In this document: positions 18,837-27,277 of the stretch, piece by piece
Numbering within the stretch: the first letter of the stretch is position 1
How the letters are laid out: each line of letters begins with the position of its first letter
From: an uncultured Bacteroidales bacterium
Lineage (GTDB): Bacteria; Bacteroidota; Bacteroidia; Bacteroidales; F082
DNA length: 51,968 nucleotides
Direction of reading: 5' to 3'
NCBI GenBank assembly: GCA_900317155.1
Contig: ONFO01000023.1
Location: 1 to 51,968, forward strand
The notes under the pieces: generated by a model
What the model was told of the DNA's origin: nothing
The model's input: the letters and a program-made list of their open reading frames with translations, nothing else
Database searches by the model: none
Translations under genes and position numbers: made by a program

Positions 18837-20807
18837 TCAATAAACGTCTTTTAAACTGAACAGTTGGTCGATGGGCAGCTTGTCGTCTTGCCAGGCTCTG
18901 ATGTGAATCACGGGGTCTTCCTCTCGTAGGTCTACCAAAAGGAACAGATACCCCACATCACCGTAGTTGTTGGAGAAATACTCTTGTCGCACCCTGATGC
19001 CAAAGAAGTCCTCGGTGCTCCAAGCTTGGGTGAAATCGGTTTCCGTGAAGTTCAGGTTGATGTATTCTTTGGTTTTGAAATGCCTGCGCAGTTTGGCCAT
19101 GTATTGCGATTTGGATAAGGTGTCGTAATGGGTGTATCCACGTAGTTTTATGCCATCAGACGATACTTTTTTCAGCACCTTGTAGCCGGAGATGATGAGG
19201 GCGTTCTCTGAAAAGATGCGTTCCAGGTAGTCGATGCGTCCGAGGGCGTATGCGGTTTGGTAGTCCTCCATGAACGAAAGCAGGGTAAGCTTTGAGTCCA
19301 TTTTCCAGTCTTCGTTGTCCATGATGTCATGTTGGGCGACATCGGTCAGGGCAAAAGCCAGCGATTCTATTTTGTCGGCCTCGTCGAAGCGGAAAACGAC
19401 ATTCTCCACAAACTTCTTGTTGTTCCTGAACCGGAATTGCATGGTGATGCTGCGACAGATGACCAGATGCCCGAAAGAGACAAACTCATAGTGAGGCTCG
19501 CCGATGATGGAGGCATTGCCATAGCGTATGAGCTTGTTGAAGCAGTCGTAACCATCTGTAGTGAAATGGTCTGCCACTGATTCGTATCGTTTGTTTCGTA
19601 TGGCTTCTTCGATGTCAAACATGATGCTTCTCAGCCTGTCGACCCGTGTGGTGTCGCTGTTTGGCGAAGGTGTCTCGGTGATGCATGAATTGACCGTTGG
19701 AGGCTCAACGATGCTGGCGATTTCTTCTTTCTGGGTTGTGTCGAATTTGATGTACTTGTCGGCGACGGTGAAGGTTTTGTTCTTTTTGTCTTTGACCATT
19801 TCTTGCAGTTGAAGTGGGGTCTCGCTTGAGTCATAGTTGTAGATGCAGTGCAGGTTGGTGTGGTCCAAGTCGTAATTCAATTCGGCCACGCTGACGCCAT
19901 CGCGCACCCTGGGACCTTCAACGTAGGTGTTGCCGTTGTGGTATTTGAAATCCAAGCATGTGATTCTTTTGTAGCTGTTGTCGTCAGTTTTATAATAAAA
20001 ACCCAATTGCTTGACATAGAGGGTTTGGTATTCGTTGATTTTTTCGTCTTTTTGTCCTTCGCAGATGATGGTGATGTTGCTTAGGGTCTGGTCGAGCAAC
20101 AATGAGAATACCGCATCGGCGGGTTGCTTTTTCCCATTCCGTTCCAACTCCATCTTTGTGTCGGAAGCTATGAGATAACCCCAATAGAAGTATTTCAAGG
20201 CATCTCCAATTCTGACGTCGTTGATGGCCCGAAGCCCTTCGTCGTAGTAGAAGCTGATGTCGTTCTTTAGCTGTTTTTCCCTTTCGATGGCGGCTTCGAT
20301 TTCTGCCTGTTTCAGCTCTTCGATGATTTCTGCGACTCTGTCGGAGCTGATGTAGACAAAGGCGGTATAGGTTTTGGTCTTTTTCGTAGGCTTGCCCACC
20401 ATCAAGACATGGTAATCGGTCAGACGCACATCGGTGAATGTCTTGACGACATTTGAAAAATAGGAACTGCTGGTGATCTCACCGTTCAAGTTGTGCTCCT
20501 TGATGACAGAACTGGCTTCGCTTCTCACATTCGTCATAATCTGACTGGCCAACATGGCAACAGCATCGTTGATAGCCAAGTCAAACGAATCGGCAACCGC
20601 GGTGGCGTGATGATAGTGCTCGGCATCCATGATGATTTTGTTCATGGTTTTCCGGTTGGCGTCAATGTTTTGTGCTTGCAGGATAAAACTTGACAATATG
20701 AGCACCAGCGTTGCTGCCGACTTTGCCGTTTTCTTTGTGCGTGATAACAACTTATGTAGAATTACGTGGTTCATAGGGACAATCTTGGAAAGGTTAATCG
20801 ATAACAT
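18837..20807 (-). CDS. LPP20-like exported protein with NTF2-like regions
   Basis: A 656-residue protein. ATG at 20807 is 2 bp past the stop of the upstream gene; an internal ATG at 20774 is an alternative start. A signal segment lies at about residues 27-46 (VLILSSFILQAQ). Residues about 50-200 look like the LPP20 family: repeated Ala-rich helices, DLAINDAVAMLASQI, then a beta segment YTAFVYIS. A helical, Glu/Lys-rich linker and TPR-like stretch follow. The last 280 residues contain two segments resembling NTF2/SnoaL folds (RYESVADHFTTDGYDCF and GRIDYLERIFSENALIISG). Function is unknown. Its place between a small membrane protein and a PEGA-barrel protein suggests an envelope complex. Confidence 0.7.
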   Translation of the reverse strand: MLSINLSKIVPMNHVILHKLLSRTKKTAKSAATLVLILSSFILQAQNIDANRKTMNKIIMDAEHYHHATAVADSFDLAINDAVAMLASQIMTNVRSEASSVIKEHNLNGEITSSSYFSNVVKTFTDVRLTDYHVLMVGKPTKKTKTYTAFVYISSDRVAEIIEELKQAEIEAAIEREKQLKNDISFYYDEGLRAINDVRIGDALKYFYWGYLIASDTKMELERNGKKQPADAVFSLLLDQTLSNITIICEGQKDEKINEYQTLYVKQLGFYYKTDDNSYKRITCLDFKYHNGNTYVEGPRVRDGVSVAELNYDLDHTNLHCIYNYDSSETPLQLQEMVKDKKNKTFTVADKYIKFDTTQKEEIASIVEPPTVNSCITETPSPNSDTTRVDRLRSIMFDIEEAIRNKRYESVADHFTTDGYDCFNKLIRYGNASIIGEPHYEFVSFGHLVICRSITMQFRFRNNKKFVENVVFRFDEADKIESLAFALTDVAQHDIMDNEDWKMDSKLTLLSFMEDYQTAYALGRIDYLERIFSENALIISGYKVLKKVSSDGIKLRGYTHYDTLSKSQYMAKLRRHFKTKEYINLNFTETDFTQAWSTEDFFGIRVRQEYFSNNYGDVGYLFLLVDLREEDPVIHIRAWQDDKLPIDQLFSLKDVY

Positions 20808-20809
20808 TT

Positions 20810-21268
20810 TTAGTCGGGGCTTTGTTCGTCCTCCATCGCCATCTGTTCCTCAACACGCTCAAGGGCATAGTTGGAATAGGTGTCGTGGAAGCGCAGGTCG
20901 AAGGGACTTAGTTGGTCCAGCTCGTAATAGCGTGGCACAATGCCTCTGATTCTCAGCTTGTAGGTCATCATGATGGCTTCTTCGTATGCTTCCCAACTAA
21001 AAGGAGAGGCTTCGTCCTCGGTGATGTCGTCGTCAACATCCCAAGTGTGACCCTTTCCGTCGGGTTCGAAGCGGTAGAAGACGTGTCCGTCTTTTTGCCA
21101 AAGCCCAACGAGCATTTCTTTGTTGGCAGGGCTGGCGTGCAGTGTGCGTGGGTCGATGGATTCGGGGTAATATGCCGTCGGACGAAGCAGGAAATACAAG
21201 GTCAAGCCTATGGCAATGGCCACTGCCACGATGACGAGGATAATCCAATGTTTCTTTTTTATGGTCAT
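20810..21268 (-). CDS. Small single-pass membrane protein of unknown function
   Basis: A 152-residue protein with a lysine-rich N terminus (MTIKKKHW) and one strong transmembrane segment (about 8-28: IILVIVAVAIAIGLTLYFLL), so the rest should face the periplasm. The soluble part has WQKDGHVFYRFEPDGKGHTWD, a pattern seen in small Bacteroidetes beta-rich proteins of lipocalin-like type, and an acidic tail (MEDEQSPD). It starts 1 bp after the stop of the transglutaminase-like gene and ends 2 bp before the next start, so it is part of the same transcript. I cannot assign a family with confidence. Confidence 0.65.
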   Translation of the reverse strand: MTIKKKHWIILVIVAVAIAIGLTLYFLLRPTAYYPESIDPRTLHASPANKEMLVGLWQKDGHVFYRFEPDGKGHTWDVDDDITEDEASPFSWEAYEEAIMMTYKLRIRGIVPRYYELDQLSPFDLRFHDTYSNYALERVEEQMAMEDEQSPD

Positions 21269-21269
21269 A

Positions 21270-22742
21270 TCAGTTGATTTTCACGATTTCATATTTAGCG
21301 TTGACGAATTTAGGCAAGACAGTGCCGATAGCAGCATTGCTGTAGGTGGGGTCGCACACGAAGTAGCGCTTTCCGTTGAAATCGACGCTCTTTCCCTGCA
21401 GTTGTGCATCGTTGCCGAAACACACTGCTGTGGCCAAGTGGTCGTCATAGAGCACGCCGATGACGTCATATCCGACAAAACGGCGCACCAACCAGGCAAA
21501 CAATGCTGAACGGTCCTCACAATCGCTGAACGGGTAGCCAATGACCTCTTCAGGGAAGAAGTATTTCTCCCGCCCGAATTGTTGCTCGTCAATCTTGTAG
21601 GCGAAGGCGGTCTGGACAAAGTTGAGCATGATGTCGACCATCTGCACTTTGTTGTATCGTTTGCCTAATGTGCTGAAGGTCTGTGCCAGTGCTTGTTCGG
21701 CTTCGCTGGATACCGGGGTTTTGAAATAGATGGGGAAGACCGTCGTGGGTATCTCGTCATAATAGCGAAGATGTGAGGTGGAGTAGGGAAGCTCAACGTC
21801 CTGGTCCACCTTGCCGAAATGTAAGGTACGCGACTTGTCGCAGCTGGCAATGTTGAGCGTCTTGGTGAAGTCGAGACCGATTTCCTTTAGGCCACTGTCG
21901 TCGGCGTTTTCATCGTAGGAATATATACTTTCACCTTTTTTGCCGTTGCCGTACACCACATAGAACTTTGTGCCTTTGATGCGGAAGAAGGTTTTGGAGT
22001 AAACCTCTTTACTGTTGTCTAAGGCAAGCAGTAGCAGCAGCTGCTCGCTATTCTTGCCACGGCCAACGCGGGCTTTGAAACCGTGACTGTGCAACATAAA
22101 GAAGGAGAACAGCACACGGTCGTTGGCATTGTTGAAGAGCTTTTCTGAGATGGCGCGGAGCAGGGAGAAATAGCCCCATTCGTTCAGTCCCATCTGGCTG
22201 ACAGCATCGTCGAGTTGCTTGTTGAGGATTGAGGAAGTGTTGCTTTCACGCATGGCCTCGTGGTATTTCGCAATATGCCTTTCTTTGGTACCAGAGGCTT
22301 TGATTCTTAATCCCATAGGTACGGTGAATTTCAAAGAACGGCCATAGAAGTTGATGGAAACAATCTCATTCTGGTTCGTCCCGTCAATGATGGCGTCTTT
22401 TTTGTCGGGAGCGTCTTCAAACATGGGTATCGCGTTCTCCAAGGAAGGCGCTTCCACATCAATGACCCCAGATGAAGCGGGAAGTGCGGGAAGGACATCA
22501 GGCTTTTTCGTCGAATAGACTCCTGAAAGCTCTGAAAAGTTTTGGTAAAGAGTCCAGGCTTCCGACAAGAACTGTTCGAATTCGTTGAATGCATTGGTCT
22601 TGAAATCATTGAACTCTTCGAAGGCTTGCTCTTTGAATTGTTGATAGGTTTGTTGAAAGCTCACACTGTCAGTCTGTGCATGGCCCGCAAAGGGTAGGGC
22701 AGAAAGACAAATAATTAGGGTGAAATATAGAATCTTTCTCAT
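21270..22742 (-). CDS. Exported transglutaminase-like cysteine protein
   Basis: A 490-residue protein, first gene of the minus-strand operon; signal peptide about 1-22 (ends GHAQ). Residues about 23-70 are helical and rich in Phe, Glu and Gln. The last 130 residues hold a transglutaminase-like catalytic core: FSDCEDRS (Cys408), YDDHLATAV (His435) and FVCDPTY (Asp464), the usual Cys-His-Asp order. Proteins with this fold may act as peptidases, cross-linkers or inactive binding modules; here all three residues are present. Together with the PEGA-barrel protein it makes a second locus in this window that links a cysteine hydrolase with the same barrel type as the caspase locus. Substrate unknown. 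Confidence 0.8.
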   Translation of the reverse strand: MRKILYFTLIICLSALPFAGHAQTDSVSFQQTYQQFKEQAFEEFNDFKTNAFNEFEQFLSEAWTLYQNFSELSGVYSTKKPDVLPALPASSGVIDVEAPSLENAIPMFEDAPDKKDAIIDGTNQNEIVSINFYGRSLKFTVPMGLRIKASGTKERHIAKYHEAMRESNTSSILNKQLDDAVSQMGLNEWGYFSLLRAISEKLFNNANDRVLFSFFMLHSHGFKARVGRGKNSEQLLLLLALDNSKEVYSKTFFRIKGTKFYVVYGNGKKGESIYSYDENADDSGLKEIGLDFTKTLNIASCDKSRTLHFGKVDQDVELPYSTSHLRYYDEIPTTVFPIYFKTPVSSEAEQALAQTFSTLGKRYNKVQMVDIMLNFVQTAFAYKIDEQQFGREKYFFPEEVIGYPFSDCEDRSALFAWLVRRFVGYDVIGVLYDDHLATAVCFGNDAQLQGKSVDFNGKRYFVCDPTYSNAAIGTVLPKFVNAKYEIVKIN

Positions 22743-22850
22743 GGCAACTTTTCCTTTTTTGTCTTAATTGAGGAAACAGGTCTTCAAAATTAGTCCGCAA
22801 AAATGAAAAAAAATCAATCTGCGGGTTTTCTTTAACTTAGAAATCAGGGG

Positions 22851-22882
22851 CAAAAATAAGGAATTATGGAATTGGAGTCAAA
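22851..22882 (-). promoter_or_regulatory. Promoter of the transglutaminase-PEGA operon
   Basis: On the minus strand, TTTG (22882-22879), a 20-nt spacer and TATTTTTG (22858-22851) fit the Bacteroidetes promoter. It lies about 110 bp before the start at 22742, inside the short gap to the transporter gene, which ends at 22898. Confidence 0.6.
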
Positions 22883-22897
22883 GAAATTTTGATTTTC

Positions 22898-23842
22898 TTA
22901 CAACAAGAAAAACAAAGCCACACCCACCATCGTAATCAAGGTGCCAAGCACTTCCTTGACGGATATCTTCTGCTTGTGGATGAGGGCGTAAGGCACGATG
23001 ATCAGCACAGGAGTGAGTGCCATCAGGGTGGAGGCGATGCCTGCCTTGGCATATTGCACGGCCATGAGCGAGAGCGACACACCGAGGAAAGGCCCGAAGA
23101 AGGTGGTGAGTACAGCGAATGTCATGCCTTTGCGGTCGTGAAGACCCTTACCGACCAAGTGCAGCTGCTTCGTTAGAGCCAAGATAAGGAAGAAACCCAC
23201 AAAACCTGCCACGGCACGGATGTAGGTGCCCGCAAAAGGCATCATCTTGGCGATGGCTTGCGGGGCTTCCGCTGGGATGGACAAGGCATAATGCTCCAGG
23301 CCTATCTTGCTGAGTACCAAACCGACACCTTGTCCTACACCTGCTCCGATGCCGAAGAGCACACCTTTCAAGGGTAGCTTGAGGGTGAGTTTGTGGCTCT
23401 CGCCACCACGCGCCAAAATGGAGATGGCAATACCTGTCAAGGTGACGAGCATGGCGAGCCACGAGCGCCACGACATCGACTCGCCCAGCATCAGCCAGCC
23501 TGCGATGCCAGCCATGGGAGGAGCCAGGGTCATGAAGAGCTGACCGTAGCGTGAGCCGAAGACGATATAGGAGTTGAACAGGCACCAGTCACCGAAGACA
23601 TAACCCACCAGCCCCGACAAGGCCAGCCAGAACCAAGCCTTGCCACTGGCATGCATGGGGTATGGTACTCCCGTGACGATCCACAACATGACTGAGAGGA
23701 AAGCCCAAGAAAGCACCATCCTGATAAGGTTGAGTGGCAATGACCCCAGACGCTTGCTGGCGGTCTCGGCAAACAAGGCTGTAGCCGTCCAAGAGATGGC
23801 AACGATGAGGGCGATGATTTCGCCAAAATAGGGAGTGCTCAT
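22898..23842 (-). CDS. EamA/DMT-superfamily permease
   Basis: A 314-residue polytopic inner-membrane protein with about ten hydrophobic segments in two halves, as in the drug/metabolite transporter superfamily. The first half starts GEIIALIVAISWTATALFAE with a conserved Trp-Thr pair; the second half contains FLGVSLSLMAVQYAKAGIASTLMALTP-type sequence, the usual EamA ending, and closes with VGVALFFLL. The substrate cannot be told from sequence; relatives export amino acids, metabolites or drugs. The gene appears monocistronic. On the minus strand a TACTTTTG element at 23873-23866 may be its -7 box. Confidence 0.88.
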   Translation of the reverse strand: MSTPYFGEIIALIVAISWTATALFAETASKRLGSLPLNLIRMVLSWAFLSVMLWIVTGVPYPMHASGKAWFWLALSGLVGYVFGDWCLFNSYIVFGSRYGQLFMTLAPPMAGIAGWLMLGESMSWRSWLAMLVTLTGIAISILARGGESHKLTLKLPLKGVLFGIGAGVGQGVGLVLSKIGLEHYALSIPAEAPQAIAKMMPFAGTYIRAVAGFVGFFLILALTKQLHLVGKGLHDRKGMTFAVLTTFFGPFLGVSLSLMAVQYAKAGIASTLMALTPVLIIVPYALIHKQKISVKEVLGTLITMVGVALFFLL

Positions 23843-23865
23843 TACTGAGGTCGATTATTGACGCG

Positions 23866-23873
23866 CAAAAGTA
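23866..23873 (-). promoter_or_regulatory. Putative -7 element for the EamA permease
   Basis: TACTTTTG on the minus strand, 24 bp before the start codon at 23842. No -33 element at the expected distance. Confidence 0.4.
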
Positions 23874-23923
23874 GGAATTTCCCGAATAGAAATGCCGGAT
23901 TATCCAAATTGTACGAACTGGTG

Positions 23924-24955
23924 TTACTTGGAGGCCACGCCACAGAGGTGGAACAGCACCCGAGCGCCGACATTGCCATCCCAGTCGCCACCGTCGGGCG
24001 AAGGCGAGACCTCGCAGAGGTCGAAGCCGATGATGTCCTTGCCCGCCTCGCGGATGCGGTTGAGCAGGTACATCAGCTCCTCGTATTCCAAGCCGCCCGG
24101 CACCGGAGTGCCCGTGTTGGGACAGAGCTTCGGGTCGAGGGCGTCGATGTCGATGGAGAGATAGACTTTTTTGGGCAGTGCCACAATCATCTCGTCAACG
24201 ATGTCTTTCCATTTGGCGCCTTCAAACATCCTACGGCGGCAGTCGCGGTCGAAGAACACTTTGATTCTATTGGGTTGACTCTCTGCCAAGGCTTTCTCCT
24301 GATGGCAGTAGTCGCGGATGCCGACTTGCACAAGTTTCTTCACATTGCTGAACTTCAGTGTGTTGTAGAAGATAGAAGCGTGCGAGTATTTGAAGCCTTC
24401 GAAAGCCTCGCGCAGGTCGCAGTGGGCGTCAGCGTGAAGGATGCCATATTCCACGCCTATTTCATTAAGGTATTGGTGATAGGCGAGGGGACAGCTGTGG
24501 TCACCGCCCAAGAGGCCGACCATCTTGCCTTGTGCCCTCCAATAGGCGATGCGCTCGCGCAGCCAGGCGTTTTTCTTTTCGGTGGCCTCTTCGATCATGG
24601 CATATTGCAGTTCGTAGGTCTTCGGGTCATCGTCGAGGGTGCCTTCATACAGCGCGTTGATGATGTCCTCGCTGATGGGTGCCATCTTGTCGTGGAGCTC
24701 GCGGAGCTCGGTCGGGAACTCGTCCATCCAGATGCCTTTCTGCCAGAGGTCGGGGTAGTCGTGGTGGCAGAGGTCGACTTGCAGGGAGGCCTCCATGACG
24801 GTGGCGGGACCATCGACGGTGCCGCGGTTATAGCTCGTGGTGAGTTCCCATTCGACGGGTATGATGATGATTTGTGCCTCTTCGGCGGAGCAGGGCAGGC
24901 CGTAAATACCGGAATCGGCCACGGCAGCTGCATTGGGGTCAAAGGTGTTATCCAT
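23924..24955 (-). CDS. Ureohydrolase (agmatinase/arginase/formimidoylglutamase family)
   Basis: A 343-residue enzyme with all metal ligands of the binuclear manganese ureohydrolases: GGDHS (His153), HADAHCD (Asp176, His178, Asp180; His174 also conserved) and SIDIDALDP (Asp269, Asp271). Members release urea or formamide from guanidino substrates such as agmatine, arginine or formimidoylglutamate. In Bacteroidales this group is usually annotated as agmatinase family, but substrate residues do not let me decide. It is cytosolic, with no signal peptide. It may contribute to polyamine or arginine metabolism, yet no other polyamine gene lies nearby. A long open frame on the opposite strand is only its shadow. 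Confidence 0.85.
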   Translation of the reverse strand: MDNTFDPNAAAVADSGIYGLPCSAEEAQIIIIPVEWELTTSYNRGTVDGPATVMEASLQVDLCHHDYPDLWQKGIWMDEFPTELRELHDKMAPISEDIINALYEGTLDDDPKTYELQYAMIEEATEKKNAWLRERIAYWRAQGKMVGLLGGDHSCPLAYHQYLNEIGVEYGILHADAHCDLREAFEGFKYSHASIFYNTLKFSNVKKLVQVGIRDYCHQEKALAESQPNRIKVFFDRDCRRRMFEGAKWKDIVDEMIVALPKKVYLSIDIDALDPKLCPNTGTPVPGGLEYEELMYLLNRIREAGKDIIGFDLCEVSPSPDGGDWDGNVGARVLFHLCGVASK

Positions 24956-25016
24956 GGTATGTTGATATGTAATGGTTCAATTTTTTACTACTGTGTCTTT
25001 TTCTTCTGGTTTTTTC

Positions 25017-25175
25017 TGACTATGACCATTGACTATGACCATGACCGCTTTGGATAGGCTGTTAGCTTTTAGCCGTTAGCTCTTAGTTAGGCAGCTTCTG
25101 AGCTAAAGGCTAATTGCTAATAGCTAACAGCTCTTCATGGTCATTGTCATTGTCACAAGTCATTGTCCCAAAGTC
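25017..25175. repeat. Long imperfect hairpin made of TTAGC-type repeats
   Basis: The gap between the divergent ureohydrolase and MBL genes holds two arms (25058-25087 and 25101-25131) built from repeated gttagc/ttagcc words that pair over about 30 bp with few mismatches. They are flanked by outer arms of tgactatgaccattgac type (25017-25046) and catggtcattgtcattgtcac (25136-25156), which also pair. Such self-similar hairpins are scattered in many bacterial genomes. No gene is visible in it. Confidence 0.7.
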
Positions 25176-25253
25176 TCACGTCAGTTAGTAAACTAAATCT
25201 GTTCATTTGTTTAAATTTGGGGCCAAAAATAGAGAAAAAACCAATTTAATTTC

Positions 25254-25261
25254 TACTTTTG
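25254..25261 (+). promoter_or_regulatory. Putative -7 element for the MBL hydrolase
   Basis: TACTTTTG fits TAnnTTTG and lies 18 bp before ATG 25280, which argues against starting at the upstream TTG (25259) inside it. Confidence 0.5.
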
Positions 25262-25279
25262 CGGCCAAAATCGTTTCGG

Positions 25280-26101
25280 ATGGACCTCTTTTCATGTCTT
25301 TCGCCCTTTGTGTTTTGCAGCTTTGCCTCAGGTAGTAGCGGCAACTGTTATTATGTGGGCAAGCAGGACGAAGGCATGCTCGTGGACGTGGGCATCAGTG
25401 CGAAGCAAATCATGAAGGTGCTGACCAAAAACGATATTCCGCTGAGTCACATTAAAGCTATCTTGGTCACCCACGATCATATCGACCATGTGCTCGGCCT
25501 TGAGTCGTTGACCAAAAATAGTCCTATTCCAATTTACGCCCATCCCGATTGCCTGCAAGGTATCCTTGAGGGCAAAGCCACAAAACTGGTCAATGCCCGG
25601 TTGCTGAACGAAATTGAACCCATGCAGCCGTTCGAGATTTGTGGAATCACTGTAGAAGCGTTTCCTGTGTTGCACGATGGCCGTGGCGCAGTGGGGTATC
25701 ACTTTAATTTTGAAGGCCATACGCTGACCATTGCCACCGACATTGGGATGCTCGACAATGTGGTGAAGGAACAAATCAAAAGAGCGGAAAACATCGTCAT
25801 CGAGTCGAACTACGACAAGGATATGCTGGAAAATGGCTCCTATCCTTACATCCTCAAACAACGCATCTCAGGACCTTTTGGACATCTGAGCAATGCTGAG
25901 GCATCGCGTTTCATCGCTGAAATCTATCATCCTAATATTAAAAACATCATGCTTTGCCATCTCAGCGAGAACAACAACACCCCCGAACGCGCCCTGCAAT
26001 GTGTGTATCAGCACTTCCGTATTAAGCACGTCCACCCCGATGTCAACACGTCGGTTTTCCCTTTGCCGCGCCACAAAGACACAGGTTTTGTCTACCTGTA
26101 A
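25280..26101 (+). CDS. MBL-fold metallo-hydrolase (YycJ/WalJ-like)
   Basis: A 273-residue protein from ATG 25280. It opens with FCSFASGSSGNCYYVG, the classic start of the YycJ/WalJ group, and carries the metal motif THDHIDH (His65, His67, Asp69, His70). Further ligands are a His in FPVLHDGRG and Asp in IATDIG; the final HLS (CHLSENNN) is also typical. Related proteins are 5'-3' DNA exonucleases linked to mismatch repair in Firmicutes; this role in Bacteroidetes is inferred. It is cytosolic and about the usual family length. The upstream extension from TTG 25259 is rejected because it overlaps the -7 element. Confidence 0.87.
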   Translation: MDLFSCLSPFVFCSFASGSSGNCYYVGKQDEGMLVDVGISAKQIMKVLTKNDIPLSHIKAILVTHDHIDHVLGLESLTKNSPIPIYAHPDCLQGILEGKATKLVNARLLNEIEPMQPFEICGITVEAFPVLHDGRGAVGYHFNFEGHTLTIATDIGMLDNVVKEQIKRAENIVIESNYDKDMLENGSYPYILKQRISGPFGHLSNAEASRFIAEIYHPNIKNIMLCHLSENNNTPERALQCVYQHFRIKHVHPDVNTSVFPLPRHKDTGFVYL

Positions 26102-26217
26102 TTCCACATCTTTCCACATATTTTTGTTTTCCTCACTTATTTCCACAGAATTCCACAGTTTGTTTTAGTTGTGGAATGAATACTAACTTATTGAATGACA
26201 ATGATTTTTGTTCCACA
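26102..26217. promoter_or_regulatory. Cluster of six TTCCACA motifs
   Basis: TTCCACA occurs at 26102, 26112, 26141, 26151 and 26211 on the plus strand, and as TGTGGAA at 26170-26176. This fills the gap between the MBL gene and the coiled-coil lipoprotein. A further TGTGGAA lies at 27244-27250 in the promoter of the next regulator gene. It looks like an operator array; a resemblance to DnaA boxes (TTATCCACA) is only partial. Confidence 0.5.
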
Positions 26218-26265
26218 AATAAAATAGGTATGAATTATGCTATGAAAACGTCCAAATTTCAAACT

Positions 26266-27153
26266 ATGAAGACCAGAATTTCATTTGTTGCTATGTTTTT
26301 TGTGGCTTTTTTAGCTACATCATGCAATGTGGAACGCTCCGAGAAGTATCAAGCACTCTTGGCCGAGCGTGATTCTTTGTACACCGAGGCTGTTGCAGCC
26401 AAAGGTGGTTTCGACAATGCCTTGAACACCATCAATGAGATCGAGAACGCCCTTGAGTCGATTCGCGCCCAAGAGAACATCATCATGATGGAGAACCAGG
26501 AAGGCAACACCAACAAAGCCGTTTCCGAAATCAATGCCATCCAGCAGACCTTGCAAGAGAACCGTACCAAAATCGCCAATCTGGAAAAACAATTGGTGGA
26601 ACAAGGTTCAAAGTCGAAGGCCTTGACCCAGACTGTTGACCGACTCAAGAAGCAACTTGAAGAAAAAGAGACCTTCATCATCTCCCTGAGAGACGAACTG
26701 CAACAAAGCCGCGAGCAAATCGCCACTTTGAATGAACAAGTCTCCGACCTCACTGAGAATATCGACAACTTGAACACAAGTCTTGATGTGATGACGGTAC
26801 AAAACGCCGCACAACAAGCCACCATTGAGAACCAGGACGCCATGCTGAACGCGGTGTGGATTTGCATCGCCACACAACAGGTGCTGGTGGAGAAAGGTGT
26901 GGTCAGCAAAGGCGGTTTGTTCCAAGCCAGTGAGATTTCCAAGCAAGGCTTCGACAATAGCCAGTTCATGCAAGGCAACAAACGCGACCTGGACGTCATC
27001 CCGTTGCATACCAAGAAGGCCAAAATCATGACCAATCACCCGGAAAGCAGCTATCAACTCAACGAAGGCGAGGAAGGCATGCTGAGCATCCAAATCCTCG
27101 ATAAGGACGCTTTCTGGAGCATCTCGAATTATTTGGTAGTATCCATCAAATAA
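26266..27153 (+). CDS. Coiled-coil lipoprotein
   Basis: A 295-residue protein from ATG 26266, chosen because it gives a standard lipoprotein signal (MKTRISFVAMFFVAFLATSC, Cys20); the open frame extends upstream to 26176 with ATGs at 26176 and 26242. Residues about 25-190 form a long heptad-rich coiled coil (Leu, Glu, Gln, Lys; LEKQLVEQ, LKKQLEEKE, LNEQVSDLTENIDNLN). The last 95 residues are globular, with VWICIATQQVLVEKGVVSKGG and a closing beta-rich part. Similar proteins occur throughout Bacteroidales, of unknown function; a periplasmic spacer role is inferred. It is preceded by an unusual TTCCACA array and followed by a strong terminator, so it is probably a single-gene unit. Confidence 0.75.
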   Translation: MKTRISFVAMFFVAFLATSCNVERSEKYQALLAERDSLYTEAVAAKGGFDNALNTINEIENALESIRAQENIIMMENQEGNTNKAVSEINAIQQTLQENRTKIANLEKQLVEQGSKSKALTQTVDRLKKQLEEKETFIISLRDELQQSREQIATLNEQVSDLTENIDNLNTSLDVMTVQNAAQQATIENQDAMLNAVWICIATQQVLVEKGVVSKGGLFQASEISKQGFDNSQFMQGNKRDLDVIPLHTKKAKIMTNHPESSYQLNEGEEGMLSIQILDKDAFWSISNYLVVSIK

Positions 27154-27198
27154 AATCCGTTTTTACGGAATCTGCTCGTTTTCAATTTTTTTAAAATT

Positions 27199-27232
27199 GC
27201 CTCACATTTCCCCAATGTGGGGCATTTTTTTT
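27199..27232 (+). terminator. Strong rho-independent terminator
   Basis: A 10-bp stem (gcctcacatt with aatgtggggc, one G-T) and a 5-nt loop, followed by eight T. It separates the coiled-coil lipoprotein from the NtrC-type regulator. Confidence 0.9.
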
Positions 27233-27241
27233 GTGTGTAAT

Positions 27242-27273
27242 TTTGTGGAATCTACAGAATTTTGCTACCTTTG
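27242..27273 (+). promoter_or_regulatory. Promoter of the NtrC-type regulator
   Basis: TTTG (27242-27245), a 20-nt spacer and TACCTTTG (27266-27273). The -7 element ends only 4 bp before ATG 27278, so the transcript may be almost leaderless. A TGTGGAA motif (27244-27250) overlaps the -33 box, which would allow repression or autoregulation. Confidence 0.6.
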
Positions 27274-27277
27274 CGCC

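Noticed and set aside
23858-25057. 399-residue open frame on the plus strand
   Set aside because: It is antisense to the ureohydrolase, whose metal motifs are complete on the minus strand; the plus-strand product has no recognisable domain and no signal of its own.
26102-26217. Replication origin with DnaA boxes
   Set aside because: The motif TTCCACA lacks the TTAT start of a DnaA box, there is no neighbouring dnaA, dnaN or similar gene, and no AT-rich unwinding repeats are evident.
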